Assembly (NCBI RefSeq): GCF_036246005.1
Contig: NZ_CP109171.1
Span: forward strand, 806,001 to 870,000
Direction: 5' to 3'
Origin: Streptomyces sp. NBC_01723
Lineage (GTDB): Bacteria; Actinomycetota; Actinomycetes; Streptomycetales; Streptomycetaceae
Length of the DNA stretch: 64,000 nt
The translations under genes and the position numbers were made by a program. Of this stretch, positions 45,404-55,715 are shown one piece after another (positions within the stretch are counted from its first letter, which is position 1; each line of letters opens with the position of its first letter). The notes under the pieces were generated by a model. That model searched no databases and was not told the origin of the DNA. It was given only the letters and a program-made list of their open reading frames with translations.

Positions 45404-45805
45404 TCAGGGGCGGGCCAGCAGGCTGCGTACGCCGTCCGACGTCAGGGTGAGCCGGTGCTCCGAACCGGCGTCGATGGACAGCGACAGGTCGTCGGCGGGC
45501 CACTGCGCGGCGAGAGCGCCCAGCGGCACCATCCGGTAGCGGGAGACGTACGGCAGCAGGTCGGCCATCTCCAGCTCCGAGGTGAACACGGGCACCACCT
45601 GACGGCCGCCCTGCTGTTCCAGCACCGGCAGCGCCAGCATGCCGGGGTCGGTGGCCTCCTGGTCGTTCGTGTCGTCGGGCACGGGGACGAGGACGTCGCT
45701 GCTCGCGAGCGTGTCGAGCGCCACGGTGTCCTCGGTGTTCTCGGCCAGCGTGTCCAGGGCACGCTGGGCGGGCGTCACGGGCTGGTCGTTCGCGGGTGTC
45801 TCCAT
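45404..45805 (-). CDS. SseB family protein
   Basis: A 133-residue acidic protein of the SseB N-terminal domain family: QRALDTLAENTEDTVALDTLASSDVLVPVPDD, ALPVLEQQGGRQVVPVFTSELEMADLLP, and MVPLGALAAQWPADDLSLSIDAGSEHRLTLT, the usual helix-strand pattern with VPVFTS. Function is unclear; paralogues are numerous in Streptomyces and some sit with type VII secretion genes. AGGG lies near -12 of ATG 45805. Confidence 0.8.
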   Translation of the reverse strand: METPANDQPVTPAQRALDTLAENTEDTVALDTLASSDVLVPVPDDTNDQEATDPGMLALPVLEQQGGRQVVPVFTSELEMADLLPYVSRYRMVPLGALAAQWPADDLSLSIDAGSEHRLTLTSDGVRSLLARP

Positions 45806-45921
45806 GGCAGATTCCCTGATAGCGGCGGTCTACGGCCCGCGCGGACGATGGGCACGGACGCGGTCCAGACTCGCGTACCCGATCATCCACGGCGCAATCA
45901 TGTGCGGCGCGGGTGCCGGAC

Positions 45922-46392
45922 TCACTCCTTCCGCTCGGCCGTCTCCACCAGTGCGGCCAGCTTCGCCAGCGCCATCCGCGTGCCCGTCTCGTTGTCCTCG
46001 GCCGACACCGCGTCGGGCAGACCGTCGTGGGCGACGACCACCTCCGTGCCGCCGCCCGCGTCGGTGAGCGTCGTGGTCATGGTCATCCGGCCCTGGAACG
46101 CGGGGTCGGCGGACTCGAACTCCAGCACCTCCACGACCTGCTCGCCGGGCACGAGGCGGGCGAAGTGCCCGTGGTAGGTGTCGCTGTGCGCGGCGGACTT
46201 GCCCGTGCCCGTCGGCGCCCCGTAGGTGAGCGACACGCGGAAGGCGCCGCCCGCACGGGCCTCGAACGCGTGCACCCGGGCGGTCATGCCGTCCGGGACC
46301 CGCCAGGCGGCGACGGCCGCCGGGTCGAGCAGCGCGCGGTACACGGCGGAGCGCGGGGCGTTCACGTGACGGGAGACGCGGGTCGAGTGCAT
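45922..46392 (-). CDS. SRPBCC / AHSA1 family protein
   Basis: A 156-residue START-like protein: VSRHVNAPRSAVYRALLDPAAVAAWRVPDGM at the N terminus, RAGGAFRVSLTYG, VEVLEFESADPAFQGRMTMTTTLTDAGGGTEVVVAHDGLPD, and a C-terminal long helix (TRMALAKLAALVE). It has the hydrophobic-cavity fold of the AHSA1 branch; ligand unknown. The start at 46392 is fixed by GGAAGGG upstream. Confidence 0.85.
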   Translation of the reverse strand: MHSTRVSRHVNAPRSAVYRALLDPAAVAAWRVPDGMTARVHAFEARAGGAFRVSLTYGAPTGTGKSAAHSDTYHGHFARLVPGEQVVEVLEFESADPAFQGRMTMTTTLTDAGGGTEVVVAHDGLPDAVSAEDNETGTRMALAKLAALVETAERKE

Positions 46393-46470
46393 GGGCACCA
46401 CCCTTCCCCCGCCCGTCCCCCCGGGCAAGCGCCCCGGAAAGCGCACTCATCTGATCGCACGGGGGCCCAC

Positions 46471-46482
46471 TTGATCGATCAA
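46471..46482. promoter_or_regulatory. 12-bp palindrome in the gap promoter
   Basis: TTGATCGATCAA is a perfect palindrome 51 bases before the gap start; TTAGCATAT (46496-46504) follows as a possible -10 region. Candidate operator. Confidence 0.4.
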
Positions 46483-46533
46483 CGGAGTGGTCGGGTTAGC
46501 ATATGAGCGCCGCCTAGCTCGAAAGATAGAGAC

Positions 46534-47979
46534 GTGACTGTCAACGACGACTCGTTCACCAACTGGAAGAACCGCGAAGAGATCGCGGAATCGATGATCC
46601 CGATGATCGGGAAGCTGCACCGGGAGCAGGACGTCACGATCCTGCTGCACAGCCGTTCCCTGGTGAACAAGTCGGTGGTCAGCATCCTCAAGACCCACCG
46701 CTTCGCCCGCCAGATCGCCGGCGCGGAACTGTCGGTCACCGAGACGATGCCCTTCCTCCGGGCACTCACCACGCTCGACCTCGGTCCCTCGCAGATCGAC
46801 ATCGGCATGCTCGCCGCCACCTACAAGGGCGACGACCGCGGACTCACCGTCGAGGAGTTCACCGCCGACGCCGTCGCCGGGGCCACCGGCGCCAACAAGA
46901 TCGACCGCCGCGAGCCGCGCGACGTCGTCCTCTACGGCTTCGGCCGCATCGGCCGGCTCGTCGCCCGCCTGCTGATCGAGAAGGCCGGCTCGGGCAACGG
47001 CCTGCGGCTGCGCGCCATCGTCGTCCGCGGGGGTGGCGATCAGGACCTCGTCAAGCGCGCCTCGCTGCTGCGCCGCGACTCCGTGCACGGGCAGTTCCAG
47101 GGCACCATCACCGTCGACGAGGAGAGCAGCACGATCCTCGCCAACGGCAACGCGATCAAGGTGATCCACGCCGACGACCCCTCGCAGGTCGACTACACGG
47201 CGTACGGCATCAGGAACGCCATCCTCATCGACAACACGGGCAAGTGGCGTGACCGCGAGGGCCTGTCGAAACACCTGCGTCCCGGCATCGACAAGGTCGT
47301 CCTGACCGCCCCGGGCAAGGGCGACGTCCCCAACATCGTGCACGGTGTCAACCACGACACCATCAAGCCGGACGAGCGGATCCTGTCCTGCGCGTCCTGC
47401 ACCACCAACGCGATCGTGCCGCCGCTGAAGGCGATGGCCGACGAGTACGGAGTGCAGCGCGGCCACGTGGAGACCGTCCACTCGTTCACCAACGACCAGA
47501 ACCTGCTGGACAACTACCACAAGTCGGACCGCCGCGGCCGCAGCGCGCCGCTGAACATGGTCATCACGGAGACGGGTGCCGCCTCCGCCGTCGCCAAGGC
47601 GCTCCCGGACCTCAAGGCGCGGATCACCGGCAGCTCGGTCCGCGTGCCCGTGCCGGACGTGTCGATCGCGATCCTGAACCTCCAGCTCGCCCGCGAGACC
47701 ACCCGCGAGGAGGTCCTCGACCACCTCCGCGAGGTGTCGCTGACCTCGCCGCTCAAACGCCAGATCGACTTCATCAGCGCGCCCGACGCGGTCTCCAGCG
47801 ACTTCATCGGCTCGCGCCACGCCTCGATCGTCGACGCCGGAGCGCTGAAGGTCGAGGGCGACAACGCGATCCTCTACCTCTGGTACGACAACGAGTTCGG
47901 CTACTCCTGCCAGGTCGTCCGCGTCGTGCAGCACGTCTCCGGGGTGGAGTACCCGACGTACCCGGCCCCGGCCGTCTGA
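46534..47979 (+). CDS. gap: glyceraldehyde-3-phosphate dehydrogenase, long form
   Basis: A 481-residue GAPDH with an extra N-terminal domain of about 125 residues (MTVNDDSFTNWKNREEIAES...) before the Rossmann fold, VVLYGFGRIGRLVARLL. The catalytic domain has SCASCTTNAI with Cys289, VHSFTNDQNLLDNYH and LWYDNEFGYSCQVVRV. This long class is distinct from the ~335-residue glycolytic enzyme and is often thought to serve gluconeogenesis or redox balance. It is a stand-alone transcription unit with a strong terminator. Confidence 0.93.
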   Translation: MTVNDDSFTNWKNREEIAESMIPMIGKLHREQDVTILLHSRSLVNKSVVSILKTHRFARQIAGAELSVTETMPFLRALTTLDLGPSQIDIGMLAATYKGDDRGLTVEEFTADAVAGATGANKIDRREPRDVVLYGFGRIGRLVARLLIEKAGSGNGLRLRAIVVRGGGDQDLVKRASLLRRDSVHGQFQGTITVDEESSTILANGNAIKVIHADDPSQVDYTAYGIRNAILIDNTGKWRDREGLSKHLRPGIDKVVLTAPGKGDVPNIVHGVNHDTIKPDERILSCASCTTNAIVPPLKAMADEYGVQRGHVETVHSFTNDQNLLDNYHKSDRRGRSAPLNMVITETGAASAVAKALPDLKARITGSSVRVPVPDVSIAILNLQLARETTREEVLDHLREVSLTSPLKRQIDFISAPDAVSSDFIGSRHASIVDAGALKVEGDNAILYLWYDNEFGYSCQVVRVVQHVSGVEYPTYPAPAV

Positions 47980-47993
47980 TCCGGAGTACGCGC

Positions 47994-48029
47994 GAGGGGG
48001 CGGTGGGACACGGTTCCCGCCGCCCCCTC
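47994..48029 (+). terminator. terminator after gap
   Basis: GAGGGGGCGGTGGGA pairs with TCCCGCCGCCCCCTC (one G-T pair) around a 6-base loop, 15 bases after the stop. Confidence 0.75.
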
Positions 48030-48125
48030 GGGTATCAGCCGGCCGCGGCCCGGGCATGCGTGTGATGGCGTTCCCGCCCGGACGCCCCGCGTGGCACGAC
48101 GGCCGGCTGAAACGAGAATGGCTCC

Positions 48126-50390
48126 ATGGACGCACTGGTTCGGCGCTCCCCCTGGGTCGGGGTCCTCACCTGGTGCGTGGCGGTGCTGAGCCTGACCGTC
48201 CTGGCCGCGGCGGCCGTCATCCGCAGCACGGTGCTCGACCCCGGGTTCTACGGGCAGGTGCTGGAGGACGAACGGGCCTACCAGCGGTTCTACGACGAGG
48301 TACTGGTGGACCCGGGCAGTACGCCGTTCACCAGCGAGCTGCTGGACCGGCTGCCGGTGCCGCAGTCGACCGTCACCTCGAACCTCAAGGTCGTGATCCC
48401 GCCGGAGACCCTGCGGACCATGGGGGACCGTCAGATCGCCGAGGTGGTCCACTACCTGGAGGGCGACCGCGAACGGCTGCGGATCACGGTCGACCTGGAG
48501 CCCGTGGTCGCGAACGTCGAACGGCTCAGCCAGGCCTACTTCGGTGATGCCGTCGCCGCTCTCCAGGAGCGGTCGGAACCCGACTTCCAGGCTTTCGTGC
48601 AGCGCATGTCCGAACTGGCGGCGCGGGTGGTGGCCGGTGAGGCACCGCTGGAAGGGCTGCCGTCGCTGCCGCTCTCGCACAGCCAGGCGGTCGCGGCCAC
48701 GGACGCGCTGATGCCCCTGCTGCCGAGCGCCGAGCGCGCGGACCTGAGGCCCAGCGTGCAGACGGCCCTGGACCGCGGGGACCTCGCCTCGGCGCTGGCC
48801 GCGATCGCGCCGGTCGTCCTGACGGACCAGGTCCGGGACGCCGCCGCCGAACTGCTGAGGGAGGCGCGGCAGGGCACCTGGGTCGTCTCGGCCGACGTCG
48901 ACCCCGCCGCCGAGGCGCTGGCTCCGGTGGACCGCGCCCGGTCGGTGACCCGGCTCTTCCAGGAGGTGGTGGAACCGGCGGCGGCCGTGCTCGGCGCCGC
49001 CGCGCTCACCCTGCTGTGGCTCTCCACGCCCGGGCCCGCCAGGCGCCGGCTGATGCCGCTGGGCTGGGCACCCGCGGCCGCCGCGGCGCTGCTGGCGCTG
49101 ACGGTGCTGGGACTGCGACTCACCCTGGGGGACGCGCTGTTCGGCCGGCCGCCCTCGTGGCCCCCGGCTGCCTCGGGTCTGCTCGCCGACGTCCAGGCCA
49201 CCGCGCTCGACCGGCTCCTGACCACCGCCGTCGTCGTCGCCGTCATCCTGCTCGCCGCCGGCGCCCTGCTGATCCTGGTGGGCTGGGTCTGGGAGACCCG
49301 GCCCAGCGTGCCGGTCCTCACCGATCCCCGGCACGGTCCGACGCTGACCTTCGCCGTGACCGCCTGCGCGCTCGTCGGGACGATGGTGGCGCCGGTGGCG
49401 ATCACCGGCTCCTCGCCGCGCATCTGCCAGGGCAGCGCCGAGCTGTGCGACGCACGCTACGACGAGATCGCCCAGCTCGCCTCGCACAACGCGATGGCCA
49501 CGACGGCGGACCGGTTCATCGGGCCGCTGCAGGACCCGGACATCGTCGGCCAGCTGGGCGCCGGGGTGCGCGTCCTGCTGCTCGACACCCACCAGTGGGA
49601 ACGGCCCGAGGAGGTCGCGGACCGGCTGAGCACCTCGGACTTCTCCCCCGACCTGCGCCGGCGGCTCACCGGGCTCCTGGAGCGGGTGAACCCGCCGCAC
49701 CCGGGTCTGTGGCTGTGCCACTCGGTGTGCGGCGCCGGGGCGCTGGAACTGGTGCCCACGCTGGGCCAGATCGGTGACTGGCTGCGGGACAACCCCACCG
49801 AGGTGGTCACCCTGATCCTCCAGGACGGCGTGGACCCGGTGACGACCCAGAACGCCCTGCTCCAGGCCGGGCTCGCCGATCTGCTGTACCGGCCGGACCC
49901 GGACCCGGACCGCCCCTGGCCGAAGCTCAAGGACATGATCGACAGCGGCCGGCGGCTGGTCGTGTTCGCGGAGCAGGCGGACGGCCCCGCGCCCTGGTAC
50001 CGAAACCTCTACCGGTACGGCATGGAGACGCCCTTCGCCTTCCGCAGCCCGGACGAGATGTCCTGCGTGCCGAACCGGGGCGGCTCGGACAAGCGGCTGT
50101 TCCTGCTCAACCACTTCGTCACGGCCGGCGGCGGGCTGCGGCTGGACGCCGGGACCGTCAACTCCCGGGAGCGGGTGCTGGAGCGGGCGCACAACTGCGA
50201 GCGGCAGCGCGGCAGACCCGTCAACTTCATCGCCGTGGACTACGCGACGATCGGCGACGCGCTGGGCGCGGTCGAGGAGCTGAACGCCGAACGGCTGGAG
50301 GACGACGCCCGCGCCCCCGTCGAACGGTCGCCGGACCGGCTGCGCGACGCCCGGAACACGCCCGTGCGGGACGGATCGCCGGGGGCGTGA
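48126..50390 (+). CDS. membrane protein with PLC-like phosphodiesterase domain
   Basis: A 754-residue protein. One N-terminal membrane helix (GVLTWCVAVLSLTVLAAAAVI) is followed by a soluble, probably extracytoplasmic, mostly helical region (about 40-270). Three more helices (about 280-300, 315-338, 355-390) and one near 405-425 come next, then a C-terminal domain from about residue 445. That domain begins CDARYDEIAQLASHNAMATT (His454), continues GVRVLLLDTHQWE and WLCHSVCGAGALEL, and contains VTLILQDG, the TIM-barrel pattern of PI-specific phospholipase C X domains. It may cleave a phospholipid or glycolipid at the outer membrane face. No ribosome site; GAGAAT lies six bases before ATG. Confidence 0.78.
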   Translation: MDALVRRSPWVGVLTWCVAVLSLTVLAAAAVIRSTVLDPGFYGQVLEDERAYQRFYDEVLVDPGSTPFTSELLDRLPVPQSTVTSNLKVVIPPETLRTMGDRQIAEVVHYLEGDRERLRITVDLEPVVANVERLSQAYFGDAVAALQERSEPDFQAFVQRMSELAARVVAGEAPLEGLPSLPLSHSQAVAATDALMPLLPSAERADLRPSVQTALDRGDLASALAAIAPVVLTDQVRDAAAELLREARQGTWVVSADVDPAAEALAPVDRARSVTRLFQEVVEPAAAVLGAAALTLLWLSTPGPARRRLMPLGWAPAAAAALLALTVLGLRLTLGDALFGRPPSWPPAASGLLADVQATALDRLLTTAVVVAVILLAAGALLILVGWVWETRPSVPVLTDPRHGPTLTFAVTACALVGTMVAPVAITGSSPRICQGSAELCDARYDEIAQLASHNAMATTADRFIGPLQDPDIVGQLGAGVRVLLLDTHQWERPEEVADRLSTSDFSPDLRRRLTGLLERVNPPHPGLWLCHSVCGAGALELVPTLGQIGDWLRDNPTEVVTLILQDGVDPVTTQNALLQAGLADLLYRPDPDPDRPWPKLKDMIDSGRRLVVFAEQADGPAPWYRNLYRYGMETPFAFRSPDEMSCVPNRGGSDKRLFLLNHFVTAGGGLRLDAGTVNSRERVLERAHNCERQRGRPVNFIAVDYATIGDALGAVEELNAERLEDDARAPVERSPDRLRDARNTPVRDGSPGA

Positions 50391-50398
50391 ACGGCAGG

Positions 50399-50435
50399 GG
50401 CCCGGCGACGCGGTGGTACTCCGCGTCGCCGGGCC
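50399..50435. terminator. bidirectional terminator
   Basis: A perfect 15-bp stem (GGCCCGGCGACGCGG / CCGCGTCGCCGGGCC) with a 7-base loop between the convergent PLC-like and GH87 genes. Confidence 0.8.
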
Positions 50436-50451
50436 GGGGGGTGTGTCAGGG

Positions 50452-53400
50452 CTACCTGTTGATCCTGAACTGGGAGCCCGGCTCGATGGTGACGTCCTCC
50501 TCCGCCGAGTTGGTGATCGTGACGTCGGTCAGCGTCGCGCTGCCGCGGGCACCGCCCATCGCGAGGATGCCGGAACCGTTGTTGGACTTGTCGATGCGGA
50601 CGTTGGTGATCTTCACGTCCGGCATCGCACCGCCTCCCGTCTTGAACTGGATGCCGTCGTAGGTCGAGTCGAGGATCTCGGTGTCCCGGATGGTCACGCC
50701 CGGGATGTCCTGGCCCTGCGCGAACAGGGTGATGGCGCCGAACTCCTGGTCCTCGTTCCAGAACGCGCCGCCCGTGCGGTGCAGGGCGTTGCCCGTGATG
50801 AGGGTCTGTCCGGAGAAGGGCAGCGGGTCGTGGTCGGTGGCGAGCATGATGCCGGGGTAGTTCATGGTGTCGGAGATGACGTTGTTCTCGATGGTGTTGC
50901 CGTAACCGCCGTACACCGCGATGCCGTTGGCCCGCCAGGGCAGCTGGACGGTGTTGTTGCGGAAGTGGTTGTCGTGGCCGACGTCCACGGAGGTGTCCTT
51001 CACGTACTTGCTGGCCCACACGGCGAGCGAGTCGTCGCCGGTGTTGCGGAAGGACGAGTTGTAGACGGTGGAGTTGCGGGTGCCGTTGGCGAAGTTGACG
51101 CCGTCGGCGTAGGTGTTGCGGATGCGTACGCCGGTGAACTCCAGGCCGTCGCCGGGGCCCCACAGTTCGGGGATGTTCGAGTAGTCGCGGCCGGCCCAGA
51201 CGCCGACGTTGGCGTGCTCGATCCACACGTTGGTGATCTTGGTGTCCTTGCCGAAGCGGCCGTTGAGTCCGACGCCGCCCTCGTGGTTGCCGTCGCCGCC
51301 GCGGATGGTGCCCGAGCCGAAGATGGCGATGTCCGAGATCTTGGTGTTGTCGTCGATGTCGAAGCCGAAGTTGCCCTCGTGCGGGTGGTTGATGCCGCCG
51401 GCCTCGTGCGGCGGGGTCAGCGTGTAGAGCTGGGAGTGCCACATCCCGGCGCCGCGGATGGTGACGTCGCGGATGCCGACCTGGTTGAACTGGCCGCGGT
51501 TCTGCGGGTCGTCGGTGAGGATCTTCTGTTCCTGACGCCACTGTCCGGCCGGGATCCAGACGCACTCGATCCGACCGTTCTGGTCGGCGGTGACGGCGCG
51601 CTGGATGGCGTCGGTGTCGTCGATCCCGTCGCCGGGAACGGCTCCGTACTGGGTGATGGAGGTGCAGTTCGCCGGCTTGGCCGCCGGGGGCGCGACCTGC
51701 TCCAGGTCGATCAGGTCGATGACGTAGAAGGCGGCTGTGTCGCCCGCGTCGCGCTGCAGGCGGAACTGGGTGCCCTGCGGGAAGGTCTTGCCCAGCAGGG
51801 CGTGGGACTCGTCGAACAGGCGCCGCGCGTCGCCTCCGGGCCGGTTGGTGAGGCCCTCGGGGTCGTCGGTGCTGCCGTACAGCCAGCTGTGCTTGGACGA
51901 GAGGTTCAGCTTCTGCACGAACTGGCCGTCCGCGTAGAGGCTGATGGTGGCGTCCGCTCCCCCGCCGCCCGGGGCGTCGGGGACGGAGTTGCGCACCACG
52001 ATGGAGTTGGTGGGCGTGGTGGAGGTGAACTCGACGTGGTCGCCGGTGGAGTCGAGCCGGACGGACTCGCGGCCCGAGGACTCGGTGCCGAAGTCGGTGT
52101 GTCCGAAGGTCCGCTTGGCGTCGGAGGTGAGCAGTGTGCCGTCGTACCGGCCGTCCTCCGCCTCGTACTCGGTGTACGGCACGGCGGCACCGCGTCCGAC
52201 GACGAGGGACTTGGCGAGCACGTTGTTGTTCTCGTTGGTCTCGGCGACGACGTTCGTGGCGTCGGCGGACGCGGTGAGCGTGACGCCGCCGCCGGTCGCC
52301 TTCCAGGTGCCGCTGACGGGCACGTTCACCGTGGCTCCGGCGGCCACCTGGCCGGTGGTGCCGTTCAGGGTGGTGGAGCCGGCCTGGATCCGGGTCACCG
52401 AGCCGGCCGCGGCGGAGCTGGTGCCGCGGTTGTGCACGGCGACGGTGAAGGAGACGTCGGCGCCCACGGCCGGGTTGGCCGGGTTGGTGGTGATGGACCG
52501 CACCTCGAGGTCGGGTCCGGGCGCCCGGCCGACGTCCAGCCGGTCGGCGGCGGTGCGGCTGTTGTTGGTGTCGTCGAGTTCGGCGACGGTGTCGCGGGGG
52601 TCGGCGACCGCGGCGACCGCGTAGCTGCCCGCCGCGTGGGTGCCGGTGGAGACGGCGACCTCGGCGGACTGGCCCGGGTCGAGCGCGGGGACGGAGGCGC
52701 TGCCGGCGGCCGTGCCCTCCACGGTGACCTCGGTGGTCGTCGCGGCCGAGCGCGCGGTGCCGGCGTTGCGGACCGTGGCGTTCACGGTGACCGCGTCGCG
52801 CTCGGAGGGCGCTGCGGGTGACCAGTCGAGGCCGGTGACCGTGAGGTCGGGCGCGGGCGCGGCGGTGCCGACGACCTGGAACTCGGCGACCTGTCCGCCG
52901 GGCGCCCCGGTGTTGGAGAAGAACCTGAGCCGCACGTCGGCCATCCGGCCGCTGACCGGGATGCTCACGGTGTTGGCCTGGCCGGGGCTGAAGGCGTAGT
53001 CGGCGCGGTCGCGCAACGAGGTGAACCCGCTCGCGCCCTGGGCGCGGCCGAGGACCTGGATGCTCTGGCTCCGCGCGGCCCACACCGGGTCGGGGTTGAG
53101 CTTGACCACGACGCCGCTGACGTCCGCGTCGGCGCCCAGCTTGACCGTGAGGTCGGCCGGGTGTCCCGCGGCTTCCCAGTACGTCGAGGTGGAGTCGTCG
53201 GTGGCGTTGGCGGCGACGTAGGACTGCGTCGACGAGGTGGCCTCGACCGGCTTGTTGCGGGCGAGGTTGGTGCCGGTGGGCGGCGGGCCCGGGTCGGTCT
53301 CGTCGCCGTAGACCTCCAGTTCGGACAGTTGCGCGGCGTTCCAGCCGGTGTTGCCGGTGATGTCGACGCGGATGTAGCGGGCGTCGGTGGAGGTACCGAG

Positions 53401-53841
53401 GTCGACGGCGACGGTGTTGGCGCGTTCGGGGCTGAACGCCCGCGCGTCCGCGGCGGCGAGGGTGCGGAAGGTGGAGCCGTCGGTGCTGCCCCGTACGGAG
53501 AGGCTCTGGCTGCGGCTCTCCCAGCCGGCGGGCAGTTTGAGGACCACCCGGTCGACGTCGCGGGCGGTGCCGAGGTCGACCTGGAGCCACTGGGGGAAGG
53601 AACCGGCCGGGCCTTCCCAGTAGGTCGCCTGGGTGCCGTCGGTGGCGTTCCCCGCCGGGTAGGCGCCGTGCGAGCCGCCCGCCTTGGCCGGGCGGCCGAG
53701 GGCCAGGTTGACGTCGGCGGCGGCCTTGGCGGGGGCGGCCTGCGCCGTGGCGGCCAGGGGCAGCGGCAGCAGCCCGACCGTCATCAGCCCGGCTACGGCG
53801 GCGCCGGGCAGCGACCGTCGGCCGAGAGATCTCCATCTCAT
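50452..53841 (-). CDS. secreted GH87-type alpha-1,3-glucanase with discoidin, CARDB and CBM domains
   Basis: A 1129-residue precursor with a signal peptide ([22 protein letters not shown]). Order: discoidin/F5-8C domain (about 43-180), second discoidin (190-330), two CARDB-like domains (332-555), a CBM6/35-like domain (560-715, [10 protein letters not shown]), then a parallel beta-helix catalytic domain (725-1129). ADGVNFANG (Asp913) and [10 protein letters not shown] (Asp936, Asp937) have the 23/24-residue spacing of the three catalytic Asp that I recall for the GH87 enzyme Agl-KA. It should degrade alpha-1,3-glucan of fungal walls or dental polysaccharide outside the cell. GAGGA precedes ATG 53841. 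Confidence 0.8.
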   Translation of the reverse strand: MRWRSLGRRSLPGAAVAGLMTVGLLPLPLAATAQAAPAKAAADVNLALGRPAKAGGSHGAYPAGNATDGTQATYWEGPAGSFPQWLQVDLGTARDVDRVVLKLPAGWESRSQSLSVRGSTDGSTFRTLAAADARAFSPERANTVAVDLGTSTDARYIRVDITGNTGWNAAQLSELEVYGDETDPGPPPTGTNLARNKPVEATSSTQSYVAANATDDSTSTYWEAAGHPADLTVKLGADADVSGVVVKLNPDPVWAARSQSIQVLGRAQGASGFTSLRDRADYAFSPGQANTVSIPVSGRMADVRLRFFSNTGAPGGQVAEFQVVGTAAPAPDLTVTGLDWSPAAPSERDAVTVNATVRNAGTARSAATTTEVTVEGTAAGSASVPALDPGQSAEVAVSTGTHAAGSYAVAAVADPRDTVAELDDTNNSRTAADRLDVGRAPGPDLEVRSITTNPANPAVGADVSFTVAVHNRGTSSAAAGSVTRIQAGSTTLNGTTGQVAAGATVNVPVSGTWKATGGGVTLTASADATNVVAETNENNNVLAKSLVVGRGAAVPYTEYEAEDGRYDGTLLTSDAKRTFGHTDFGTESSGRESVRLDSTGDHVEFTSTTPTNSIVVRNSVPDAPGGGGADATISLYADGQFVQKLNLSSKHSWLYGSTDDPEGLTNRPGGDARRLFDESHALLGKTFPQGTQFRLQRDAGDTAAFYVIDLIDLEQVAPPAAKPANCTSITQYGAVPGDGIDDTDAIQRAVTADQNGRIECVWIPAGQWRQEQKILTDDPQNRGQFNQVGIRDVTIRGAGMWHSQLYTLTPPHEAGGINHPHEGNFGFDIDDNTKISDIAIFGSGTIRGGDGNHEGGVGLNGRFGKDTKITNVWIEHANVGVWAGRDYSNIPELWGPGDGLEFTGVRIRNTYADGVNFANGTRNSTVYNSSFRNTGDDSLAVWASKYVKDTSVDVGHDNHFRNNTVQLPWRANGIAVYGGYGNTIENNVISDTMNYPGIMLATDHDPLPFSGQTLITGNALHRTGGAFWNEDQEFGAITLFAQGQDIPGVTIRDTEILDSTYDGIQFKTGGGAMPDVKITNVRIDKSNNGSGILAMGGARGSATLTDVTITNSAEEDVTIEPGSQFRINR

Positions 53842-54142
53842 GGGGGTCCTCTGTTCCGTGGGGAGGCGGGGAGCGCGACAGTCCGGCAGGGAGGGAGAGC
53901 ACCGATCCTGCGCGCCAATTGAGCAGGACAGTCGATTCTTTGCGGAAAGTGCGTCATCAGGTTTCTAGCGCGTCACCGGTTTGTCAACGGTCGTGGTTGA
54001 GGCGGGAGTTGGCACGTAATTCATTTGCGCAGCTTGCGTCCCACTTGCGACGCGTTGAGCTGCGCAAGGATGAACCGACGGGCGCGGATGGGCGGTTCGA
54101 AGCTCGTCGGGCACGCAAGTCGTGCACGGAGGTGAGAAACAG
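53842..54142. other. GH87 gene promoter region, no gene
   Basis: About 300 bases without a coding frame, less GC-rich than the surroundings. It contains the nested inverted repeats at 54025-54067 and probably the GH87 promoter. Confidence 0.5.
54025..54067. promoter_or_regulatory. nested inverted repeats upstream of GH87 gene
   Basis: TTGCGCAGCT (54025-54034) and AGCTGCGCAA (54058-54067) are perfect inverted arms 23 bases apart; inside them GCGTC and GACGC pair too. The CTTGCG unit recurs three times on the plus strand. It lies about 185 bases before the start and fits a LacI-type catabolic operator. Confidence 0.45.
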
Positions 54143-54182
54143 AAGGGCCGGCCCGACGCCGTGAGGCGTCGGGCCGGCCCTT
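54143..54182 (-). terminator. argG terminator
   Basis: A perfect 18-bp stem, AAGGGCCGGCCCGACGCC / GGCGTCGGGCCGGCCCTT, with a GTGA loop, 31 bases after the argG stop on the minus strand. Confidence 0.85.
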
Positions 54183-54212
54183 GCCGGTGCGGGGTCCCCC
54201 GGAGGGGACGGA

Positions 54213-55703
<1,491 letters not shown>

Positions 55704-55715
55704 TCAGTCTCCTCC

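Noticed and set aside
48056..48547. Alternative plus-strand frame beginning before the PLC-like gene
   Set aside because: Arg/Gly-rich shadow; the membrane segments and PLC motifs are in the frame starting at 48126.
50240..53902. Long open frame (about 1220 codons) overlapping the GH87 gene in another minus-strand frame
   Set aside because: The product is Arg/His/Gly-rich without domains, while the neighbouring frame encodes a signal peptide and recognisable domains.
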